Of a stretch of 64,000 nt of DNA, positions 46,964 through 54,787 are shown in pieces. Under the pieces are notes generated by a model. The model was not told where the DNA came from, ran no database searches, and saw only the letters and a list, made by a program, of their open reading frames with translations. The stretch comes from Mycolicibacterium iranicum (lineage in GTDB: Bacteria; Actinomycetota; Actinomycetes; Mycobacteriales; Mycobacteriaceae). The stretch is taken from assembly GCF_001650495.1 (NCBI RefSeq), contig NZ_LWCS01000019.1, positions 1 through 64,000 on the forward strand. The letters are read 5' to 3'. The first letter of the stretch is position 1, and each line of letters begins with the position of its first letter. The translations under genes were made by a program, and so were the position numbers.

Positions 46964-47833
46964 ATGACCTCAGTGAGTTTCCTAGGGACGGGTGAGATGG
47001 GCTCGGCGCTCGCCGATGCGGCGCGCAAGGCAGGCCACCGCACCACGGTGTGGAACCGTTCCGCCGCAAAGACACAACCACTCGAAGCCCACGGTGCCTT
47101 CACCGCGGACACGGTCGCCGCCGCCGTCACCGCTTCCGCTCTGATCGTCGTGTGCCTGTACGACCACGCTTCGGTGCACGACGTGCTCGATCCGGTAGCG
47201 GCTCACCTGCGCGGGCGGCGGGTGATCAACCTGACCACGACGTCGCCCGACGCCGCTCGTGAGCTCGCTCAATGGGCCGACGCCGCCGGGATCGACTACC
47301 TGGACGGCGGCATCATGGCGACCCCGGAAATGATCGGCACACCGGCGTCCACGGTCTTCTACAGCGGTTCGCGCCAGGTGTTCGACAAACACCGCGAACT
47401 GCTCGAAGTCTGGGGATCCGCAGACTACTTCGGGCCTGATGCGGGGATGGCTTCGCTCTATGACCTCGCCCTCCTCGCCGGCATGTATGCGATGTTCGCC
47501 GGCTTCTTCCAGGGCGCCGCGATGGTCGCAGGCGCAGGGGTGAGTGCAACGGAGTTCGCCGAGCGGGCGGTGCCGTGGCTGCAGGCTCTCGCGCCGTCGC
47601 TCGTCGAGTACGCCACCGTCATCGACGGCGCAGACTTCACGGTGCCCGGGCAACAGAGCCTGGTATTCAGCGATCTCAGCGACATCATCGACGCCGGCCG
47701 GTCCCAGGGCATCGGCACCGACCTCATCGACACAGTTCAGCGGCTTATTCAACGCCAGGTCGACGCAGGATTCGGTGACCACGGTTTCGCCCGCGTCATC
47801 GAGAGCATCAAGAGCCCGGAGGAGGCAGCATGA
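46964..47833 (+). CDS. NAD(P)-dependent beta-hydroxyacid/imine reductase-like oxidoreductase (copy 1)
   Basis: This 289-residue protein has the Rossmann motif FLGTGEMGSALADAARKAGH, then VWNRSAAKT (an NADPH-type basic residue after the second strand), a DGGIMATPEMIGTPASTVF active-site loop region and a C-terminal helical domain, the 6-phosphogluconate dehydrogenase-like/imine reductase family. It has a paralogue directly downstream. The physiological substrate is unknown. The ATG start at 46964 is close to the HxlR gene and its candidate operator. Confidence 0.87.
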   Translation: MTSVSFLGTGEMGSALADAARKAGHRTTVWNRSAAKTQPLEAHGAFTADTVAAAVTASALIVVCLYDHASVHDVLDPVAAHLRGRRVINLTTTSPDAARELAQWADAAGIDYLDGGIMATPEMIGTPASTVFYSGSRQVFDKHRELLEVWGSADYFGPDAGMASLYDLALLAGMYAMFAGFFQGAAMVAGAGVSATEFAERAVPWLQALAPSLVEYATVIDGADFTVPGQQSLVFSDLSDIIDAGRSQGIGTDLIDTVQRLIQRQVDAGFGDHGFARVIESIKSPEEAA

Positions 47834-48687
47834 CCACCGTCACCGTGATCGGATTGGGCCCGATGGGCCAGGCCCTGGCAGGCGCGCTCCTTGATGCCGG
47901 GCACAGCGTCACCGTCTGGAATCGCACGGAGTCCAAAGCCGCGCAGGTGCTTTCCCGGGGCGCACGATGGGCGGGTAACCCTGCCGAGGCTGTCGCCGCC
48001 GGTGACGTCACCCTCGTCAACGTCGTCGACCACGACGCCGTGGACGCAGTACTCGCCGCTGCAGGCGCCGCCGTCACAGGACGGTTGGTGGTCGGCCTGA
48101 GTTCCGATACGCCCGACCGGGCCCGTGGCACCGCCAAGCTGGTCGCCGACGCGGGCGGACGCTACCTCGACGGCGCCATCATGACTCCGACCGACGTGAT
48201 GGGGACGCCGGATACCAGCGTGCTCTACGCCGGGCCCCGCGACGTGTTCGACCAGCACCAGCCGCTGTTCGAGGTCCTGGGGCGAGCCACATGGCTCGGT
48301 GAGGACCTCGGGCGCGCCGCCGCCTACGACATTGCCCTTCTGGATGTCTTCTGGACGGCCACTGGCGGTTTTCTGCATGCCCTCGAAACCGCCCGGGCAC
48401 AGGGCATCACACCGGGCGAGCTGCTGCCGCATGCGCTCGGGATCACAGGGATCCTGCCGCCCGTCTTCACCGAGGTCGCCGAACGCATCGAAGCGGACCG
48501 GCACGATGACGCCAGCGCGTCGGTGAGCTCAGTCGCCGCGTCCCTGGCGCACCTGATCGCGGCATCAGAGAGCAGCGGCGTCGACGCGGGCGCCCTGAAG
48601 GCGATGAAGCGCTACGCGGACGCCGCCGTCGTCGCGGGACACGGCAACGCCGAGATCAGCCGCCTCGCCCTGGCTATGCGCGAATGA
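47830..48687 (+). CDS. NAD(P)-dependent beta-hydroxyacid/imine reductase-like oxidoreductase (copy 2)
   Basis: The 285-residue paralogue of the upstream gene has GLGPMGQALAGALLDAGH as its Rossmann motif, VWNRTESKA, and DGAIMTPTDVMGTPDTSVL in the same place as in copy 1. The start ATG overlaps the stop of copy 1 by 4 nt (ATGA), with GGAGG at 47821-47825 as ribosome binding site. Translational coupling makes a heterodimer or paired enzymes possible. Confidence 0.87.
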   Translation: MTTVTVIGLGPMGQALAGALLDAGHSVTVWNRTESKAAQVLSRGARWAGNPAEAVAAGDVTLVNVVDHDAVDAVLAAAGAAVTGRLVVGLSSDTPDRARGTAKLVADAGGRYLDGAIMTPTDVMGTPDTSVLYAGPRDVFDQHQPLFEVLGRATWLGEDLGRAAAYDIALLDVFWTATGGFLHALETARAQGITPGELLPHALGITGILPPVFTEVAERIEADRHDDASASVSSVAASLAHLIAASESSGVDAGALKAMKRYADAAVVAGHGNAEISRLALAMRE

Positions 48688-48775
48688 CGTTCGCGTGCAG
48701 GGTGCGGGCCGCGCCGGGGTGCGTGCCCGGCAAGAGGTGTGCGGCGCCCCCCGCGCCCGCCGATAAAATTCTTCG

Positions 48776-49696
48776 GTGATGTCCGACGTTGCCACGATGA
48801 CGGCCTCCGCGCAGGCGAGCCTGGGCGCCAAAGACTACGGGGCGGCGGCGTCGGCGGCATGGTCCGTGTTGAGCGTCGAGCCGTCCAATGAGCATGCGAT
48901 GCGGCTCTGTGCGCTCGCGCTGCACGGGCAGGACCGTCTCTCCGACGCGCTGTCGATGGCGTGGCGGCTGGTCACCGAGCACCCGCGGTCGCCGCTCGCG
49001 CTGTACACGTATGCCGGCCTACTGCACGAGTCGCGGCAGGATCGGCAGGCGTTGGCGGTGCTCGACGACGCGCTGCGGCTGGACCCCGCCAACCCGGACG
49101 TTCTGGTGTTGCGCGGTGACATCTTCCGCGCGGTATGGGGTGCGAAAGCCGCTGAGCAGCAGTACCTGGAGGCGCTGCGAATCGCGCCCGATCACGCAGT
49201 AGCACACCACAATCTGGCGGTGAGCCGGCTGAGGTGGGGGACGCTTACTCAGGCGGTGCGGGGGCTCCTGACGGCCGATTGTGCGAATCCGGCGTTGCGC
49301 CCGTTGGTTATTGACAATGTCGGGCTGGCGCTGACCCGGGTGTTGCGGATGGCGACGGCGTCGGTGGTGTTCCTGGCGGTGGCGTTGGTCGTGGTGATGG
49401 CTGCGAACGACGACGGAATGCCGACGGTGCTGCCGCGTATTGTCGCCGGCTTGCTGGGGTTGGCGCTGGTGGTGCCGCTGGTGTGGGTGGTGCGGACCGT
49501 GCCCGGTGTGGTACTCAGTGCTGTTGTGCGGCAACGCTTTCTGTTGGTTCTGCGGCTGGTGTTTGTGGCGCTGGCGGTGTTGCTGGGCGTGGTGACAGCG
49601 GCGGTGGGCGCGAACCCGGTGTCGGACGTGGCGGGGACGCTGCTGTTGTTCGGCGTGTTCGGCCTGACCGTGCTGGGGTTGGTGACGGGGTCCTAG
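48776..49696 (+). CDS. TPR-repeat membrane protein
   Basis: This 306-residue protein has about four tetratricopeptide repeats in the N-terminal half (one example is ALAVLDDALRLDPANPDVLV) and four predicted membrane helices in the C-terminal third. Such proteins act as scaffolds; no enzymatic motif is visible. GTG 48776 followed by ATG 48779 gives two possible starts. It converges with the ESX-locus genes and has no clear operon partner. Confidence 0.8.
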   Translation: MMSDVATMTASAQASLGAKDYGAAASAAWSVLSVEPSNEHAMRLCALALHGQDRLSDALSMAWRLVTEHPRSPLALYTYAGLLHESRQDRQALAVLDDALRLDPANPDVLVLRGDIFRAVWGAKAAEQQYLEALRIAPDHAVAHHNLAVSRLRWGTLTQAVRGLLTADCANPALRPLVIDNVGLALTRVLRMATASVVFLAVALVVVMAANDDGMPTVLPRIVAGLLGLALVVPLVWVVRTVPGVVLSAVVRQRFLLVLRLVFVALAVLLGVVTAAVGANPVSDVAGTLLLFGVFGLTVLGLVTGS

Positions 49697-49823
49697 CCGA
49701 CGTCAACGGCACTTACCCCGAAGGTCAGCCGTAGAACGTTTGCTCCGTCGACGGTGGTGTACAGGTCCAATCCCATGCAGAATCAGCCCGCTTTCTGAGT
49801 TCGATGGGACTCTGCATTGCTCA

Positions 49824-50261
49824 CTACTCCGGCATCCCAGGGACGTCGGTCACCAGGGCCTGACCCGCGTACTTCCACTTGTCAAAAGCTAGGGCTTCGT
49901 CCCGGCCGACCGTGTTGTCGATGACCAGTGCAAGCTGTACCGGGAAGCTCTTCATGCCACGGTGTAGCTGCGTTCCCACTGCCAGACTGCAAACGATCAC
50001 AGCGTAAATCCACAGGAATTCACCTGCGTCGTCTCGACCGAGGAACTCAGGTTGGCATCGCGTCCAATCGAAGTCGGGCTGCGGATGGAAGCGGATCGGC
50101 TTTTGGAGAACAACAAGGAAGTAGTCACTTCTGTCGGTTCCGGGTAGTTGGCGCACCAACTTGCCGCTCTCGGGTAATTGGCTCTGCAACTCAGGAATCG
50201 CGTGAGGCAGGCCGCCGCCCGACTGGTCCCAATCGATGCTGTCGATGGTCAGCTGAGCCAC
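49824..50261 (-). CDS. Hypothetical protein, last gene of the ESX effector locus (immunity candidate)
   Basis: I do not recognise this 145-residue protein. It is acidic and mixed alpha/beta, with aromatic-rich stretches (PIRFHPQPDFDWTRC, GEFLWIYAVIVCS) and a basic central segment GTQLHRGMKSFP. There is no signal peptide. The GTG start at 50261 is supported by GGAGG seven bases upstream, which lies inside the overlapping frame of the previous gene. It is the last of the minus-strand genes after the CpnT-like protein, so an immunity role is plausible but only by position. Confidence 0.6.
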   Translation of the reverse strand: MAQLTIDSIDWDQSGGGLPHAIPELQSQLPESGKLVRQLPGTDRSDYFLVVLQKPIRFHPQPDFDWTRCQPEFLGRDDAGEFLWIYAVIVCSLAVGTQLHRGMKSFPVQLALVIDNTVGRDEALAFDKWKYAGQALVTDVPGMPE

Positions 50262-50625
50262 GGCGGCACCTCCGATGTTTGCGCGCAATCGTCGGATCTC
50301 AATGCTCCTCGTGCTGAATCGAAATGCTCAAGTAATAGGTCAGGATGCCACGACATCATTTTGGTTTCGCTAGCGCCGAGACCGGGAGCCTGAAGATCAT
50401 CATATGCATCGGACAGTGCAAGCATAAGCTGCGCTGTGGCAGTGGTCTGAAAAGCCGAGAGTTGCAGCCGCTGTGGGCGGCGCCAACTCGATTACTGACT
50501 GTTTCGAGGCTGAGATCATGGTCGGCCATTGTGGAGGCAAGGAGTTGAATCAGCTCTGCTACAGGCACAATGCGCCGCCTTATCCACTCATTAAGGAGCC
50601 CACTGATTCTCAATTCCGCGTACAT
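50249..50625 (-). pseudogene. Apparent frameshifted small gene
   Basis: Two overlapping frames look coding. The first starts at ATG 50625 (MYAELRISGLLNEWIRRRIV) and reads sensible helical sequence to about 50470, then becomes unlike protein (Cys/Met/Pro-rich). A second frame takes over from about 50485, with no start before ATG 50425, and reads QTTATAQLMLALSDAYDDLQ, then MMSWHPDLLLEHFDSARGAL, to a stop at 50249 that overlaps the next gene by 13 nt. Joining them gives one ~125-residue helical protein. Either the gene is frameshifted, or the sequence has an error near 50460-50490. Confidence 0.45.
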
Positions 50626-51400
50626 TGCTGAGTCGCCCTGTATCCACGACGATTTCGTAGACACCGGGTTCGATCAAGCCGGCGCCGATCCGTTGCGCGT
50701 GATCAGGATCGTCGGTGAGAAGCAGTATTTCGGCCGTTCTGCCCGATGTCCTTAGGATGCGGACTGGCACACCGTCGAGCTCCGCGGTGTAGATGCGCTC
50801 GAAGATTTCGGTTTCGGCAAGTGGGATGCTCGCTGACCAGACATTGGCACGGACCGGCTGAAACCCCGTCGGGCCGTCGGCGGTGATCGCTGTCAGATGG
50901 ACAGTTTCGGAAACAATGTCGGCAAAGTACTCCTTGCCGCGCCACCGGGCCAGTGTGCCGACCATCGGGCTGGGCGGGCGCCATTGCTTCGCATTGAGCC
51001 AGCCTCGGGCAACCCCTTCATAACGCGAGAGGACCTTCTGCTCACCGTCAGCTCGAATTCGCCAATACTCAGATCCGTAGGGGTATCGGGTCCGGCTCAT
51101 GCTCCAGATTCGAGCGAGAGAGTCGCCGCGAAGGAAACCGTTCGGGAACGTCGGCCAGGGGCGCGGCGCGTTGTCGGGCGGTTCTAACGACGCTAGACGT
51201 GGTTGCTCGAATCTGACGACGTCGACGAACTGCGGTGCGCCTTCGACACCGTAGGCGGATAGAAGTTGTTGTGGGGTACGCAAATTGACAACTGCCATGG
51301 CATCCGTGACGTAGCCGCCGACCTGGTCGTCGCCGGTATCGACGATGGCCGTTGCGAGGGCGGAGTTGAGAAGCTTCTGCAGAATCAAACGGTCAGGCAC
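50591..51400 (-). CDS. Hypothetical protein downstream of CpnT-like toxin candidate
   Basis: I do not recognise this 269-residue protein. It opens VPDRLILQKLLNSALATAIV and ends with a beta-rich half containing SRTRYPYGSEYWRIRADGE and NVWSASIPLAETEIFER. The GTG at 51400 is used because the longer frame to 51475 lies inside the previous gene; its overlap with that gene is 8 nt. No signal peptide or membrane segment is present, so it is cytoplasmic. It is second downstream of the putative toxin, and is either an immunity or an accessory protein. Confidence 0.65.
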   Translation of the reverse strand: MPDRLILQKLLNSALATAIVDTGDDQVGGYVTDAMAVVNLRTPQQLLSAYGVEGAPQFVDVVRFEQPRLASLEPPDNAPRPWPTFPNGFLRGDSLARIWSMSRTRYPYGSEYWRIRADGEQKVLSRYEGVARGWLNAKQWRPPSPMVGTLARWRGKEYFADIVSETVHLTAITADGPTGFQPVRANVWSASIPLAETEIFERIYTAELDGVPVRILRTSGRTAEILLLTDDPDHAQRIGAGLIEPGVYEIVVDTGRLSNVRGIENQWAP

Positions 51401-51803
51401 GTCGCGTCTCTTCCACCTCGATGCTGTCGAAGTCTTCCGGCTCGAACAATCCACTCCATCCCATGTATTGGTCACCGTCCAGACCCAGTTCGCGAGCCAC
51501 GGCGGGCGGTCCGATGAAAGTGACCCTCACGCGTCCGTCAGGCATTCTCTGACTGACAGCCACCTCATGACCGCGGATCGTTCCGGTCACCCGAATCAGC
51601 ACAATGTCATCAATGCGAGATCGGGGGACCTTCACCCATGGTCCCGAATGACCCTGGCCGACCGGTGACGTCCCGGATTCGAAGCCGTCGGGGATTGCGC
51701 CGGGGTCACTGCGTAGCGCTACCCATTCTTTACCGCTGAATACGATCGGGACCCGCTGACCGCGGTACACGGCAACAGGACCGGAGACTGGCACGTCAAT
51801 CAC
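51393..51803 (-). CDS. Hypothetical protein immediately after CpnT-like protein (best immunity candidate)
   Basis: This 136-residue beta-rich acidic protein has no recognised domain and no signal peptide. The GTG at 51803 overlaps the stop of the CpnT-like gene in a GTGA junction, which repeats the style of coupling seen at the other junctions of this locus. A frame open to 51827 is also possible but would overlap the upstream gene by 28 nt. Immediate position after a putative toxin, small size and acidic character are the properties of immunity proteins; function is inference. Confidence 0.65.
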   Translation of the reverse strand: MIDVPVSGPVAVYRGQRVPIVFSGKEWVALRSDPGAIPDGFESGTSPVGQGHSGPWVKVPRSRIDDIVLIRVTGTIRGHEVAVSQRMPDGRVRVTFIGPPAVARELGLDGDQYMGWSGLFEPEDFDSIEVEETRRA

Positions 51804-54478
51804 GGATGCTGACCTTGCGGTATCCACTTGCCACCCTGGAGCACGGCGACCAGCCTCTGATTACCACTGTCGAGTACCTCCCACATCTCAGCTCCTTCAT
51901 GCATCGTTATGTCTCGGCCGACGTATTCCGGGATGACGTCGTCACCAGCCTTGGTGAATCCGTTGCCGGTGAACGGATCATCCCAAGAATCGAACCTGCC
52001 ATCGCCGCCCATGTCGGACTTCCTTGGTACGTCGTAGGACCACTCGAACTCCGGATCTGCCTGGAAGCGGATCACGTGCGTCCCAGGATCATGTGCCGTG
52101 AACGGAGAGTCGGTGTAATCGAGACGTAGGCCGTCGTGGATGGCCATTGGCGAGGACAGATGCGCCGTGTCTCCGGCGACAGTCACCGCGCCACCGACAC
52201 GGTCAGGCGTCATCCCTGGCGGTCCCGCGATGTAGTCGTCAGCTCGGCTACGGACAAAGTTTCCTTCGGAGTCGAAGAATCCGGGTGGAATGACCTTCTG
52301 CATGACGGTATCTGCAGTCGGCGCGGGCAATGCATCGCGAACAGCGTTCAACAAATAACGTTGGTCCGCAGTCAAGGCATCGGTCGCGGTGTTGATCAAG
52401 TCGACGAAATGGCTCTTACTGACGCCGTGCGCCGCGAGAGCATCGTCTATTCGGCGGTTGTCGAGGAGTTGTTCCGGTGCGAACTTTGTGGTGTGTTCGC
52501 TGCCGTCCATCATCGAGTAGACCCGCGCATGCTCGTCGTGCGCAGCGTCGTCGACAGGTGGCCTGCGGTGATCGTCACCGGGGAGTGGCTCGCTGACATT
52601 GGAGTGAGCCCCCGGATCGCCCGCATCGTGGGTTCCGCCGGCATCTGCGGACCCTCCACTATGCGGGCTCGATTCCGACATGCCGCCGGTTGTTGCCTCG
52701 GGGGACGTCGTATGCGAAGGGGCCGAGCGAGCGGGGGTTTCTGCTGTTGTCTCCGAGCCCCCGTCGGGCGACGCCGTAGGCGTCGACCCGCCCGACGCTC
52801 CATTCGGCGATGCCGACGGGCCCTGCGAGGCGCCTCCTCCCGCGTCGACCGGTGCGCGCGGTCCGGGGCCACCTTCGGCACCGGACGGCCGAGCCGCCGG
52901 AGCCGAAGGCTCACCAGGACGCGGACCCCCGCCGGACAGGCTGTTGCCCGACGGCGAGCCACCTGACGGCGTCGACCCGCTCGGTGCTGCACCCGTCCCC
53001 GATGCACCGGGGCCTGCGCCGCCGGGAATCCCCTCGGGCCGCAGCGGCGGCACACCGCCGGCCCCGCCCGGGTTGAACTCCGGAACGTGCGGTGCCTCAA
53101 TAGTGTTGGGCGCCCCGCGGGTCCAGCTGCCCAGCTCGCCGAGCTTGGGTAGCCGCCCCTCTTCGAGTACGTGCCTGCTGAGGCTCAGGCCCTTGGCGAC
53201 GCTGCCCGTCTTCGACAGCGCACCCCCGGGCACGAACAGCGAGCCGATGTTGAACGCGGCCTCGCCCGCCGCCCGGCCGGGATGATCGCCGGACCATTTG
53301 TCCCAGGCGACGAACTCCTTACCCATGTTGGCCAGCACCCCGGGCAGCGTCGACGGATCCTTGGCCACCGACAGGGCCATCTCGGCCATGCCCTTCCACG
53401 TATCCGGGTCGGCCATCGCCACGACCCCGGACACGGTGCCGATCAACCCGGTGACCGCGCCCACCTGAATGTCGGTGTACAGCGTCAGCCCGTCGGCGAG
53501 GCGGTTGCCCACACCCTCGCCGAAGTTCTCCACCAGGATCGGGCGGATCCACTTCTGGAAGGCGGTCGCCGCCTCGCCGATCACGCCGGTGAGTTCATCG
53601 AGCAAGCCGACGATGCCCTTCACCTGCTGCTGGAAGTTGTTCAGCACCGCGCCGACGTCGTGGGCGACTTCGCGCAGGATGTCGTCGGCCTCACCGGTGA
53701 AGATTCCCTTGACGGTGTCCCACAGGCCGTCGAGCGAGAGCCGGTCGAGTATCCGTCGGATCGCGTCCTGGGTCGCCTGTACGCCCGAGGCGAAGTCCGT
53801 AATCGACTGTGCGACAGAGTTCGACACCTCGGCCAGCGACGAGATCGCGGTGCCCAGGCTTTCCAGCGCGGTCTTCATCGCCGCGCCCTCGGGTATCTGC
53901 TGGGCACCGACGACGCTCGTGATCCCGCTCATCTGCGGCTCGATCAGCGCGAACCCGGTGGCGAAGTTGCGCCACTGCGCCGCGGTCACGCCCATGATCG
54001 AGGCGTTGCCCGACGGCCAGGTCATCGCAGTCCCGGAGAAGAAGCCGATTCCCGGCAGCACCTGAAGAAACGGTTGGATGAGATACCACTTGTCCGGCGG
54101 CGGGACGGTGACGCCATTGGGGCCGGCGGGCACGTGCGCGGGCAAGGCCTTGCGGGGCTCGGCACCGAGGCCGCCCGAAGGCCCCGCACCGCCGATCGTC
54201 GCGGCGGCATCGGCGTTGCGGTAGTTGTAGCCGGTGGCCTGCAACAGCATGCCCACCGACGCGAAGGCGTTGGCCGCGTCGGCCACCGCTGAGGTGAACT
54301 CGCCGGCCTGGTGGCCGTACTTCAGGCCGAAGTTCATCCCCGCCGGATCCATGCCCGACGAGATGCCGCCGCCGAGCGCCGCGCCCAGCGCATCGGAGAG
54401 CTGAGCCAGTTGCGCGCCGATCGCACCGGTCTGCTGACCCGCGGCGATCAGCGCCTCCGGGTCAACCTCGATCCGCAC
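51800..54478 (-). CDS. CpnT-like ESX effector with a non-TNT C-terminal domain
   Basis: The 892-residue product resembles M. tuberculosis CpnT in its first ~450 residues: a WXG100-like helical start (MRIEVDPEALIAAGQQTGAIG), PPPDKWYLIQPFLQV, WPSGNASIMGV, and VAWDKWSGDHPGRAAG with FVPGGALSKTG. A Pro/Gly/Ser/Ala-rich linker occupies about 455-648, where CpnT also has a linker. The last ~240 residues (about 650-892) differ from TNT and start HARVYSMMDGSEHTTKF. They include RSRADDYIAGPPGMTPD, HDGLRLDYTDSPFTAHD, HVIRFQADPEFEWSYD and MHEGAEMWEVL. I cannot name this domain. The GTG start at 54478 is 18 nt after the esxE-like gene. Confidence 0.8.
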   Translation of the reverse strand: MRIEVDPEALIAAGQQTGAIGAQLAQLSDALGAALGGGISSGMDPAGMNFGLKYGHQAGEFTSAVADAANAFASVGMLLQATGYNYRNADAAATIGGAGPSGGLGAEPRKALPAHVPAGPNGVTVPPPDKWYLIQPFLQVLPGIGFFSGTAMTWPSGNASIMGVTAAQWRNFATGFALIEPQMSGITSVVGAQQIPEGAAMKTALESLGTAISSLAEVSNSVAQSITDFASGVQATQDAIRRILDRLSLDGLWDTVKGIFTGEADDILREVAHDVGAVLNNFQQQVKGIVGLLDELTGVIGEAATAFQKWIRPILVENFGEGVGNRLADGLTLYTDIQVGAVTGLIGTVSGVVAMADPDTWKGMAEMALSVAKDPSTLPGVLANMGKEFVAWDKWSGDHPGRAAGEAAFNIGSLFVPGGALSKTGSVAKGLSLSRHVLEEGRLPKLGELGSWTRGAPNTIEAPHVPEFNPGGAGGVPPLRPEGIPGGAGPGASGTGAAPSGSTPSGGSPSGNSLSGGGPRPGEPSAPAARPSGAEGGPGPRAPVDAGGGASQGPSASPNGASGGSTPTASPDGGSETTAETPARSAPSHTTSPEATTGGMSESSPHSGGSADAGGTHDAGDPGAHSNVSEPLPGDDHRRPPVDDAAHDEHARVYSMMDGSEHTTKFAPEQLLDNRRIDDALAAHGVSKSHFVDLINTATDALTADQRYLLNAVRDALPAPTADTVMQKVIPPGFFDSEGNFVRSRADDYIAGPPGMTPDRVGGAVTVAGDTAHLSSPMAIHDGLRLDYTDSPFTAHDPGTHVIRFQADPEFEWSYDVPRKSDMGGDGRFDSWDDPFTGNGFTKAGDDVIPEYVGRDITMHEGAEMWEVLDSGNQRLVAVLQGGKWIPQGQHP

Positions 54479-54496
54479 CCCGTGGCCCCCCGGTTG

Positions 54497-54787
54497 TCAT
54501 GCCTGCCACATCTGACCGTTCTTGGCGACGGCGTCGGTGTAGTTCTTGTGCGCGGTGTCGGCGACCTTCTGCAGCGCGGTGAGCGCTTCCTTCATCTGCT
54601 CCGCGCCGGTCTCCCACTGCTTCTGGGCCTGCGTCTGCGCATCCGACGCGGCGCCCTCCCACGAGCCGCGCAGCATCGTCATCGTGTGCTCGATGTCGTC
54701 AAGGCATTCGGTGACCTCGCGACCGAACTCCTCCATGTGCGTGATCGCGGCACGCAACGCATCGAAGTCGACCACTAGGCCGCTCAC
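54497..54787 (-). CDS. WXG100 protein, EsxE-like
   Basis: The 96-residue helical-hairpin protein has the WXG motif as SWEG in LRGSWEGAASDAQTQ between two amphipathic helices. Its position, immediately before a CpnT-like gene and after a second WXG100 gene, matches esxE (Rv3904c). In M. tuberculosis EsxE and EsxF form a pair needed for CpnT export and cell-surface access. The GTG start at 54787 overlaps the previous stop (GTGA). Confidence 0.85.
   Translation of the reverse strand: MSGLVVDFDALRAAITHMEEFGREVTECLDDIEHTMTMLRGSWEGAASDAQTQAQKQWETGAEQMKEALTALQKVADTAHKNYTDAVAKNGQMWQA

Noticed and set aside
51800..54478. TNT NAD-glycohydrolase at the C terminus of the CpnT-like protein
   Set aside because: The TNT-like blocks I would expect are not recognisable; the sequence of the last 240 residues is different. 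Confirmation by a profile search is still needed.
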